Assembly: GCF_030272615.1 (NCBI RefSeq)
Contig: NC_081406.1
Location: 258,345,386 to 258,407,385, forward strand
DNA: 62,000 bases
Origin: Cryptomeria japonica
Lineage: Eukaryota; Streptophyta; Pinopsida; Cupressales; Cupressaceae
Direction of reading: 5' to 3'
Positions 32,809-41,909 of the stretch are shown here, one piece after another. A model generated the notes under the pieces. That model was not told where the DNA came from. It did no database searches and saw only the letters and a program-made list of their open reading frames with translations. Every line of letters begins with the position of its first letter. Within the stretch, counting starts at the first letter, position 1. The position numbers and the translations under genes were made by a program.

Positions 32809-33959
32809 TGATTAGGTTTGATTGATTGATTTCATTTGATAAGATTGATTAGATAAAGAACTGACAGTTTGTTGATATCAGTTGTAGAAATTTTTGGATA
32901 TGCTGATGTTGATGCATTTGAGGGAGATAGCATAAGATTTTTGCTGAGTTGACAATATCTGGAGAGAGATGAATCATCATTCTGATTATGTATACACCTG
33001 TGATAATACTTTGATGATTGCTGCGATAGATTTAACATTGGATAAAAGGAGCTTTTGGGATCCATGCAAGAATGAAATGCAAGCTAGAATGCAAATGAAA
33101 TACAATGGAATGCAAAGCTATGACCGGACCAGTCACTAGATTATTTTACATTTTTGTCATCATTGAGCTTTTTAAATGTGGGAAGTGAGTGCAAATATCG
33201 ATGGTATAATTAAACCATGATGACCTGAGCACTTCTTTCCTGGATTTTGATATAACAAGTTAACACAAGCATCGAGGTATAATTGAACCGAGATGACCTG
33301 AGTGTTGTTTGCATAAAACAAGCAGTATTAATCATTTCAATACGCAAATTGGAAATGTCTTCAATGATATTCTGATGATCATGTCCTGAGACAAATTTGC
33401 ACATATTCATGATTAATTTTCAGACAGCAGACAAGAAAAATATCATGTTTCTTCCTTGTTCCTCTAGTCAATAACATCCTGGAGTCACTCAGAAATCATG
33501 ATAGTGAAAAGCAATATAAAAAAGTTGAACAATCATGTTACAATCAATCATTCAAAAAAGATATTATCCACTGAAAAGTGTGTGATGTGCTTAGATTGAT
33601 TTTGTGATAGCTTGATAGTTGATAGTCTGATCTTGTGTTCAATGTTGGATGTGTCTCAGTTTTCGCTCGGTAAGATTTGTCTAACTATTTGGTATACTTG
33701 TTTGAAAAATGATCAAGAGTTTTGCCCCCAGCTAGGTGTAGAATTTTGCCCCAAGCCTAGAAACAAAGTCGTTATGATATATCCAATGGTCCAAACCATG
33801 GTAAGAAGCCACCTGGGATGATTGCGTATGTATAAAGGCTTCATGATGATCAACACTGATGGAAGAATGAATGCAAGCGGAAAAATGCATGAACTAATAG
33901 ATGGAAGAGCCAGCCGACAGATAGCGCCTGTTTGCCAAGTTTTCACCATCTGTTTTTAT

Positions 33960-34134
33960 TGCACTTTTTCTGATATTTGATTTTTATTTTCTGCTTTTTT
34001 CACTTTTTAGGATTTTTCTGATTTTTCACTGTTTTTGATTTTTTCTGATTTTTCACTGTTTTTTGATTTTTCTGATTTTTCACTGTTTTTTGATTTTTCT
34101 GATTTTTCACTGTTTTTTGATTTTTTTGATTTTT
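33960..34134 (-). repeat. T-rich minisatellite
   Basis: About five copies of a 27-bp unit based on TTTTTGATTTTTCTGATTTT and TTTCACTG, ending at the integrase stop codon. Confidence 0.85.
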
Positions 34135-35255
34135 TCAGACATAGAACCTCTTCAGGTGCATGCTATTGATAGGTTCCTCGAGCTGATCTCCATCCTGTGT
34201 TGATAGCTGATATGCTCCTGATCCAAATACTGTTGTGACCACAAATGGACCTAACCAGTTTGGTTCAAATTTGCCTTTCTTTTCTCGATCTACTTGGTTG
34301 CGTGGATTTTCTTTTAGCACTAGTTCTCCCACTTGAAAGATTCTTGGTTTAACCTTATGATTATAGCTCTGACACATTCTTTGTTGATATACCTTTAGAT
34401 GATCAAAGGCATTATGTCTGTGTTCATGGATTAGTTCTAACTCTTGCAGTCTAGATACTCTTTGTTCTTCATCTGGGATGAGTCCTTTTAGTGATACACA
34501 TAGAGAAGGTATCTCTACTTCGATTGGTAATATGGCTTCTAATCCATATACAAGAGAGAATGGTGTGGCACCTGTCGGTGTGCGGATACTGGTGTGGTAG
34601 GCCCATAGAGCAGGATTCAGTTGAATATGCCAATCTTTCCCAGCATCATTCACTATCTTTTTAAGAATTTTCAAGATAGTTTTGTTAGATACTTCTGCCT
34701 GCCCATTTCCCTGTGGATAATATGGTGTGGAGAATCTGTGCTAGATTTTGAACTTCTCACATAGCTCTTGTACATCTTGATTCTTGAATGGTCGCCCATT
34801 AACAGTGATAATGGTCATTGGTATTCCATAGTGACAGATGACATAGTTCAAGATAAATGCAGCAGTTTGTTTTCTTGTGATGTTGATGAGAGGTATAGCT
34901 TCAATCCATTTTGTGAAATATTCAGTAGCTACTAGGATGAATTTATGTCCATTAGATGAGGAAGGATTTATCTTTCCTACTAGATCAAGTCCCCATTGAC
35001 AAAAAGTCCAAGATGTTGTTAAAGCATGTAGTTCTTGTGCTGGTGCATGAATCAAGTTCCCATGGATTTGACATTGTTTGCATGTTCTTGCTATTTTAAA
35101 AGAATCTCGTTCCATAGTCGGCCAATAGTAGCCCAAGCGTATGAGTTTCTTCGAAAGGGTAAGACCACTTGAATGAGTGCCACAAATGTCATTATGGACT
35201 TCATGTAAAGCCTTCTCAGATTCTTCTTGTTCAAGACATCTTAAGAGAGTACCGT
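34135..35255 (-). pseudogene. Tat-type integrase
   Basis: Zinc finger: ALHEVHNDICGTHSSG then ARTCKQCQIHG (H-H-C-C). Core: first Asp in FCQWGLDLVGKI is present; the second is Val in MTIITVNGRPFKN (codon 34801-34803, relatives have Asp); Glu in GNGQAEVSNKTI is present. C-terminus: TPFSLVYGLEAILPIEVEIP, a long helix, GELVLKENPRN, KFEPNWLGPFVV and the ending HLKRFYV. A TAG at 34741-34743 (a Gln codon in relatives) splits it. With the Val change the enzyme should be inactive. Confidence 0.92.
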
Positions 35256-36446
35256 CTAGACCTCGTTTATATAGGGTATCTGCGACGAGAGTATAATGGG
35301 AGGATTGGCGAATAAAATTTCTCTTTTGATTTTTCGATAAGTCAAGAGGTAGATGTTATCTTTCAGGTATGTGTAAGTTTGGCCATAGCGGGAGGAATCG
35401 TGTCCAATGAGTTGACAGATGGTTTGGGAATCAGGACAATTATAGGCGGGATGAAACAACTCTTCAACCAGGATTTCATAACACTCTTGATTTTCCTGTG
35501 TCTGCAATAGAGAAGCAAGTGTAGCCATGGCATCTGCTGCTTTGTTGTCATTTCTGGGGATCTGTTCAAAAGTTATTTCTACAAAGTACTTCTTGATATC
35601 ATCCACCATCTTTTTGTAAGGCATGAGTTTGTCATCTTTTGTTTGATAGTCATCATTGATTTGATTAATGACAAGCTGGGAGTCTCCAAAGACTTGAAGT
35701 TGCTTAATATTCCATTCTACAGCCATTTTGATGAATAGAATGCCTGCTTCTGATTTATGTTGTGTTCCTTTATTGATGCTTGCTCTTGATCCATGATGTA
35801 TTCCATTATTGGTGTCTACTCCCGGACTGATATTCGGGTGATGTATTGTAAGATATGGATCGAACCCTAGAACGTCTATATATGACCAGGTAAAATTGAC
35901 TTTCCATCTTTTGAATGGTTCAAAATATTTATGCCTTGCTGGTTCTGATAAAGAGATTGTTGTTGTTGGATGTAGATCAGTTGTGCCAATGATAGTTGCC
36001 TTTGTTGGTGCTACTATGATAGATAACTTCTCTTGATAACATTCAAGTAAGGTGTCAAATCTCCCATCTTCTGGCGCCTCAAGGAGGTTTTCACCGTTGG
36101 ATGCGTCCTTTGTTTTTACTTTTTCCTGGTCTAATGTTGCCAAGAAATGGTTTTCAACATTAGACCTGATATTGTTTTCTTGATTTTCACTTTTGCGACT
36201 AGGAGATTTGACATCCATTTGACTCAAAGATACGTTAGCGGAATCCCTGGTAAAAGTTGTTGCGGGTTTGATTTCATCAAGATATAAGGATATGGCATGG
36301 TCATTAAGTAAGATATCAATGTCAATATGTCCTTCATTTTCCCAGTCCATAGGTTCAGAATAGCTTAAGGATAAAGGATCTTCAGTTTCAATAGCTTCAA
36401 AGATATTAGGGGTCATGATAGAGATGTCAGAGCTTTCAATATGCAT
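35256..36446 (-). pseudogene. Polyprotein segment lacking RT, with second RNase H
   Basis: An uninterrupted 396-codon stretch. Residues 1-165 are an acidic linker. Residues 172-205 (YFEPFKRWKVNFTWSYIDVL then GFDPYLTIHHPN) are the block that precedes RT in Tat elements. Then, without RT or the first RNase H, residues 233-315 are the tail of a Tat-type additional RNase H (LQVFGDSQLVINQINDDYQT, ITFEQIPRNDNKAADAMATL). The deletion joint lies at residues 205-235 (about 35745-35835), in frame. The early acidic motifs of RNase H are also lost. It ends in YINEV just before the integrase zinc finger, which is in another frame. Confidence 0.85.
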
Positions 36447-36890
36447 GTCGATGTCTAGAATGGTACTCTCGTTAGAATGGCCTCACATAAGAAAATCCTG
36501 ATCGTCCTCGGTTAAATCCATGTCAGTCGAATGTGATTCTGATTCAAGTAGGCTAGTTCCTAACGTTTGTTCTGCATACGTGTGAACTACATCGACTACT
36601 ATATCTTCTTCTTCATCCCTCTCAATTTGAAGTTTCTCTTGTTTGTTTTTCCATGATAGCAAATATTCTTCATTTCCTTGATCTTTCAGCTGCATTTGTT
36701 TTTTCATGTTTGATAGAATTGATTCAAATGATTGTTCCTTTGATTGTGTGCTTGAAGATGCTACCTCTTTTTTATGTAAAACTGATTTCTGATTATTACA
36801 ACACTACATTGGATTTGATTCTGCTGATATTGTGATTTCTTGTCCATTGTATGGAAATTTGACACATTGATGATATGTTGATGTAATATC
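36447..36890 (-). pseudogene. Linker between protease and RT region
   Basis: Same frame as protease and the downstream ORF, with stops at 36888-36890 and 36483-36485. After the protease end PWIQDM the text STYHQCVKFPYNGQEITI is the family's conserved strand pair. A 74-codon acidic segment (36707-36483) follows. Confidence 0.7.
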
Positions 36891-37703
36891 CTACATGTCT
36901 TGTATCCATGGTCTCCCCAAGAGTATATTGTATGGTAGGTCCACGTCTAGAACTTGGCATGGTATGTCCTTCTGCAAAGGTCCCACTATGATGGGTAATA
37001 TCATCATTCCTTTAGATGAATGCTCTTCTTGATTATGTGCTTTGATTTTTATCTTTTTCTGGGGATCAACTACATCTTCTGAATAGCCTAGAGAATGGAC
37101 AAGATTCATAGAGCAAATGTTCAAGCTAGCTCCCCCATCTATTAGGACATGTTTAACAAGCGTTCTATGAATGAGGATTTCAATTTGCAAGGAAGTGTTA
37201 TGGGGATTTTGCAATGAATTAATGCTTGGATATGAAGGAGATGAGCTTTGAATAGGATCCTCTGAAATAGGCTTGATGGCAATTTTGGATATCCCTTGGG
37301 GAACTTCAGCTTTGGATGCGTTATTTGGCAAGGATGCTATGGAAGGTTCTTTCAAGCTTTCAAGAGGTGTAGGAATAGATGCCTTTGGAGAGTCAATTTT
37401 CTTATGGATGGATGGATCATTGTTAGACATGGGTGCATGATTTTGATCTTCTTTAGCCAAATCCTTTAGGGATCTCTTTAAGAGGTGCATAAAAGAACTG
37501 CCTTTCTTTTGAGATTTGTTTGAATCCTTGTGAGGTTTTAACATAGTTGGATTATGATCTTGACCTTGTTTGATTGCTCTGATATGTTGGCTTGTTATGT
37601 CTTCTTCTTGTGTTTTGCTTTGGTATGTCATGTCGATATGTTTTTCAGCTATTTCAAATGTTTCAGTGATCTTATGTCTCTGCTCTCTTGTTAAAATGGG
37701 CAT
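36891..37703 (-). pseudogene. Tat-type protease with N-terminal linker
   Basis: A 270-codon open stretch. Residues 1-170 are polar and Ser/Pro/Lys-rich. The retropepsin starts about residue 175: EILIHRTLVKHVLIDGGASL with D-G-G-A-S active site, NICSMNLVHSLGYSEDVV, EEHSSKGMMILPIIVGPLQK, DIPCQVLDVDLPYNILLGRP and WIQDM. This is the classical Tat/Athila form. It would cut the Gag-Pol product. No gag ORF is found upstream, although gag is expected there. Confidence 0.88.
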
Positions 37704-38256
37704 TGTGTTTGATATTGTGCTAAGATTTGATTGTTTAAAGGTTGTTTTGGTAAGTGATCAATAGTCAATTTCAAGGCCATAGAGTGATATGACACTAAAA
37801 GATGGTTCAAGTGTTTAAAGGTTTGCAAGTTTTTTGATCTTCGGTTTAGGAGTGCAATGGTGATGATTTGATAAGAACCAGGTCTAGTAGGAACGATATA
37901 TCCTACAATGTGGGACGAGATTATCTTGACCAAACATTTCAGTTTTGTGATAAAGGATGATTGATCCTGATGAGAAACTATGTTTGAGTGATCAGTTTAC
38001 CAAAGAGGGTGATAATGCACTTTGAGATGTTTAGATCTTGAACTTGTTGGGGGTAAGCACTTGAAAATCTTGAGGTGTATATTTTCTAAAGTCTGATTTT
38101 GATGAGTGATAACTTGACCAAGCAAACCAAGTAGACAATTTAAGCATAGATTGACAGATAACAGGTGTTTATGCTTATTGCCAATTGATCGGGCAGAAAT
38201 GACAAAGCTGAAACCAGGCATGTAAGACATAGCTTTGAACTGACAGATGCAGAGTT

Positions 38257-38412
38257 TCGTACGACATAAGATTTAGCTTAGGACGACAAGAGATACAAAA
38301 CAGAACAACAGACTAGTGACTTCATGTGAACATCATTTTTTCGTACGACATAGAACCTTGACTCGTACGACAGAAGATCCAGCAATACGACAGAGACTCC
38401 TAACTCGTACGA
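38257..38412 (-). repeat. TCGTACGA cluster 1
   Basis: Exact palindromes at 38257, 38341, 38363 and 38405, plus a variant AATACGACAG near 38383. Each is followed (plus strand) by CA or CG and a purine-rich stretch. Confidence 0.9.
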
Positions 38413-39722
38413 CGGGTATTTGAACAATGATAAAAATTGTTTGCTTGTTTGAGTTTGGATCACTGAATTTTGATGTTTTACCTTGGTTTTCCAGTTTTAA
38501 GTGTCTGATTTTTCAATTTTAGGGATGAATACACAGCAAACACACGATATGATACATGACTCTCAATCAAGCTAAACCCTAAGGAAGTTGGTTGAGAATG
38601 AAAACCTTTGCTTGCTGACTTAGGTACACACCCAATAGCTAATCAGAATACGGCCGCTGAGTCTCACGCAATGGATTCTCAACGCCGTATTATCCGACTC
38701 CAAATGCTAATGGGGGCACGATATGGCAAGTGTCTTGGGAGAGTTACTATCTCTCTTGCACAAAGATTATCACCCTTTCGGAGGTGAATCGGGTAGCTTC
38801 TATTTTTATAGTTCTTAGTCAGGAATTCCGTTTGAAATTACCCCTTGAAGTCACACAAGCGTGATTGAGGCCTATAGCCCGACAAGGTACCGAAACAAGT
38901 TGTAGTCACGTAAACGTGATTGAGACCGCGAGGCCCTACAAAATGTCCGATATGAGAGATCTCAAAGAGAAAACTCAAATAATCCCATCCTTTGAGACTT
39001 TAATCATCAGAGACCTATTTATTATAGTGAGTTGGAATGCTCAGGTCCAGCTGTACTCACTTGGGTCATTCTCACAGGGTGATTACTTTTTCCCACTGTG
39101 ACAGGCCTGCTAAAGGTATGCAATATTGAAAGCAAAAAGATGAGTCTAGCTTTTTGATCACCTAAGGAAAGTGAGAGCATACTCACCTATCATCACAAGC
39201 ACATAAGACATGATAGTTCATTTCTTTAAGCCCAAATTGAAGTGTGCCTAAAAATCTTAAAGAATACACAAAGTTTTTGTTGAATCCTTAGGCAACCTGC
39301 AAAATAGATCCATTAGTAGTCATTGATTGTGTTTTGAATTTATCTTTGACAAGCGTACCTTGGACAAGTGAATCTGCAAGAGAAGAGTTAGGTTGCAAAC
39401 ATCTCATAGACATAACAAGATTAGCATTAGTGATCCAAACTATGAAATTTTCAGAAAAATTATATGAAATTTTTATCCTAACTTCAGATAGGCATAACTT
39501 TCTGCTCAGGACTCGAAATTATAAGCCGTTTAACTCGTTGGAAAGGTCTCCAAGAGTTCTAGATGCAATTTTCAAAGGGCATGGCTTTTAGCCAGGATCT
39601 TTGGGCACTCTCAGGGGCTAAAAATGACCAGAAATCCTTCAAAAACACAAATTACCGACGTATAGACAAATTTCAAATTTCTAATTTGCAGTTTTTTCAA
39701 AAAAATTCACTAATGCAGAAAC

Positions 39723-39990
39723 TCGTACGAAATGATTTATTAGACAGAACGAAAAATTATTAGATTTCGCACAGGGACCGAAATTGACTCGTACGACATA
39801 AGATTTAACAACCAGAAATTCGTACGACACAAAATTTGCTCTAGTACGAGTGTTAAAATCAACTCGTACGACACAATATCAACCTAGTACGAGTAAAGAA
39901 TTTGCAGTCTAAAATTTCGTACGAGTTAGGATTATACCTCTAACGAGTCAGGATGAGGTGTCGTCCGAGACTAAAAGGAAGTTCGTACGA
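39723..39990 (-). repeat. TCGTACGA cluster 2, next to the primer site
   Basis: Exact copies start at 39723, 39789, 39820, 39864, 39917 and 39983 (spacings 66, 31, 44, 53 and 66). Variants (AGTACGAGT twice, TAACGAGTC, TCGTCCGAG, TCGTATGAC) lie between and just after. The cluster ends about 90 bp from the primer binding site. Confidence 0.9.
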
Positions 39991-40078
39991 GCTAGAAAGG
40001 CAACTCGTATGACAATCTGATTCTAATCCAGCAGAGATGAAGTTTGAGGAAGCTTGGGAGGCTGAAAATGATGATTTC

Positions 40079-40097
40079 GGCCCCACGATGGGCGCCA
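40079..40097 (-). promoter_or_regulatory. Primer binding site, Tat type
   Basis: Minus strand TGGCGCCCATCGTGGGGCC, three bases inside the 5' LTR. The TGGCGCCCA-CGTGGGG form is typical of Tat-lineage gypsy elements. Confidence 0.9.
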
Positions 40098-40100
40098 AAA

Positions 40101-41045
40101 TGTCGTGCTCTGTGAAGTGTACCTGTACCTGCAACCACAATGCACTCAATAAATCATTACAAGCAATGGTTAGAAAATTGAAACAATGGAAGACAAAACC
40201 ATAGCTAATCGACTTATTGCCTCCTAGTAAAATGCGAGTATGAATTTTTCTCTCAGATCTTAGTATGCAAATTCCAGTGACTTGACTACACTCAGATGGA
40301 GGATTTGAATGCTGAAAATGCATGATCTAGCAAGAATAGCATGATTAAGCTATATGAATGATTGATTATCCTAGCATGATTAAGCTAAGATTTAAGCTAA
40401 ATTGAGCATGATAACATTGCTAAGAATGATAAACTATAAGCTAGATGCCTATAATAACAATGCAAATGATGAAATCAAATTGGGACCCTTATTGCTCCAA
40501 AATGAGGTCTATTTATAGGATTTCCCAAGGCTAGGGGTGAGTTGTCATGAATCAACGGTTGAGATTAATCTGAAGATATCAATGGTTAAATTGGAGGAAG
40601 TTGGCAAAGGGAGTTGGATTAAAGGGAACACTTAGTGACAAGTGTCACAAAGGTTCTAGAAGATGTTGGATGAAAGGGGACAAGGTGGTAGGTAGAATGG
40701 GTTAAGTTTAGGAATGATTAGGTTTAGGAGTGGTAGAAGTTAGGAGAATTTGAATTTAGAAATTCAAATATTAGGAAAATGACTAATTAGTTTCAACAAC
40801 TCATGAATTTGAATTGTTTTAATTAATTAGGAGATTTAGAAGAAATGATTTTGGTGGAGGGAATTAATTAATTAAAGGGGTGAAATGAAATGAACCTATT
40901 TAATAAATCCTTAGATTTATTAATAAGTAGATGAATGAGAGATTTAATCAAATTGCTTAGTGAATTCAATTAAATTGGGGAGGGAGATTAATTAAATAAT
41001 TGCTTATTTAATTAATTATCTTCAGACCATTTTTAGGTGTATACA
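40101..41045 (-). repeat. 5' LTR of the Tat-type element
   Basis: 945 bp, TGTCGTGCTC...GTATACA, with the TATA box TATAAATAGACC at 40507-40518 on the minus strand. Confidence 0.95.
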
Positions 41046-41050
41046 CCAGG

Positions 41051-41305
41051 TATAAGGATAATTTGGGCAAACTGCAAACGCCCCGGTTAGGGCCTTATGA
41101 GGTGATTGAAATATTTCCAAATGGTGTCGTACAATTGGCAACTATTGATACTATAAAATTCAAATTGTTGGTAAATGGTCATCACTTGTGCCTCTATCAT
41201 AAGCCTCTTTCCAAACAGGAATTCCTGCATCAATTCACTACTCAGGAAAGTGTTGAGATTCCTGCAGCAAAAGAAGGCAGAATTGTCATCCCACCTTCTT
41301 CCTAA
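41051..41305 (+). pseudogene. Integrase C-terminus of the Athila/Tat-like element, second part
   Basis: Counting one CCAGG copy, the frame from 31366 resumes here: YKDNLGKLQTPRLGPYEVIE, IFPNGVVQLATIDTIKFKLL and VNGHHLCLYHKPL. This is the G-P-Y/F-type tail with the V-N-G-H-x-L ending usual for Athila/Tat integrase. It ends PPSS and TAA 41303-41305, and is undamaged apart from the upstream deletion and the inserted element. Confidence 0.9.
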
Positions 41306-41620
41306 TTTTTTGTCACATGCTCATAATAAATACTTCCATATCCCATGGAAGTACCCTTATTCGCAATAAATATTCCATTTTTGTACTTGCCAATCAATCT
41401 TCCATATTATTCCATGTTCGCCATTCATTTCTCCACCTCACTCACTGTACATTACAGATCGACTTCATACATGATGGATTTCTCCAACTACTGTCATTAT
41501 GGCACGATATTAGGTATGCTCGTGTGTATTTATTTTTTGTTGCATACATTTATTAAACCATATTTCATATCATAATAACATTTGCATAGTACACCCTCCG
41601 CATGTGTGGACACCTGTAAT

Positions 41621-41640
41621 GCCTTAGGTTGGGGGGGAAT
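41621..41640 (+). promoter_or_regulatory. Internal second polypurine tract
   Basis: TTAGGTTGGGGGGGAATGTA, almost the same as the true tract before the 3' LTR (44349-44361). It separates the pol remnant from the extra ORF. Confidence 0.75.
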
Positions 41641-41909
41641 GTACGATGATGAATTATTCTCATGGATAATTCTTATGTCATCTCAAATAAAGTTTAAATT
41701 TAAATTATTTTAGTTTGATGTGACATTATGCACTCTATTCTTATTGATATACCTTCTATCGCCGCCATTTTTTCCACTTGCCTTGAGTTGTTTTGAAGTT
41801 GCAGCTGGGTTATTTGCAAGCAGAGCATATTTTCTTTTGAGAATTTGTAGAGTTTAGACAATATTGGGTAAATTTCTGCAAGTGATGAGTTGTGAGTGTC
41901 ATTGTTACA

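Larger units (their letters stand above)
32341..34134 (-). other. Long 3' non-coding region of the Tat-type element
   Basis: No ORF is supported. It contains three repeat families: four units of about 50 bp at 32619-32808; a pair at about 33197 and 33272 sharing GGTATAATT-AACC-GATGACCTGAG words; and a T-rich minisatellite at 33960-34134. Tat-type elements often have such repeat-rich regions after pol. Confidence 0.7.
37704..40078 (-). other. 2.4 kb leader of the Tat-type element with TCGTACGA clusters
   Basis: No gag can be read in any frame. The leader contains ten exact copies of the palindrome TCGTACGA in two clusters (38257-38412 and 39723-39990) and several one-off variants. It also has a direct repeat GTCACACAAGCGTGATTGAG / GTCACGTAAACGTGATTGAG (38850 and 38905). 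Confidence 0.75.
31367..41045 (-). mobile_element. Tat-type gypsy element, youngest layer, minus strand
   Basis: LTRs 31367-32324 and 40101-41045 differ by only about ten substitutions plus one short indel. A perfect CCAGG duplication flanks it (31362-31366 and 41046-41050). Primer site and polypurine tract place its 5' end on the right. It has a 2.4 kb leader, a protease, a long ORF in which RT is missing, and an integrase with a changed catalytic residue. It lies in the integrase tail of the Athila/Tat-like element. Confidence 0.95.

Noticed and set aside
36891-40100. A gag gene for the Tat-type element upstream of protease
   Set aside because: Short open frames at 37691-37933 and 37997-38230 have no capsid or zinc-knuckle motif; the region looks like leader only.
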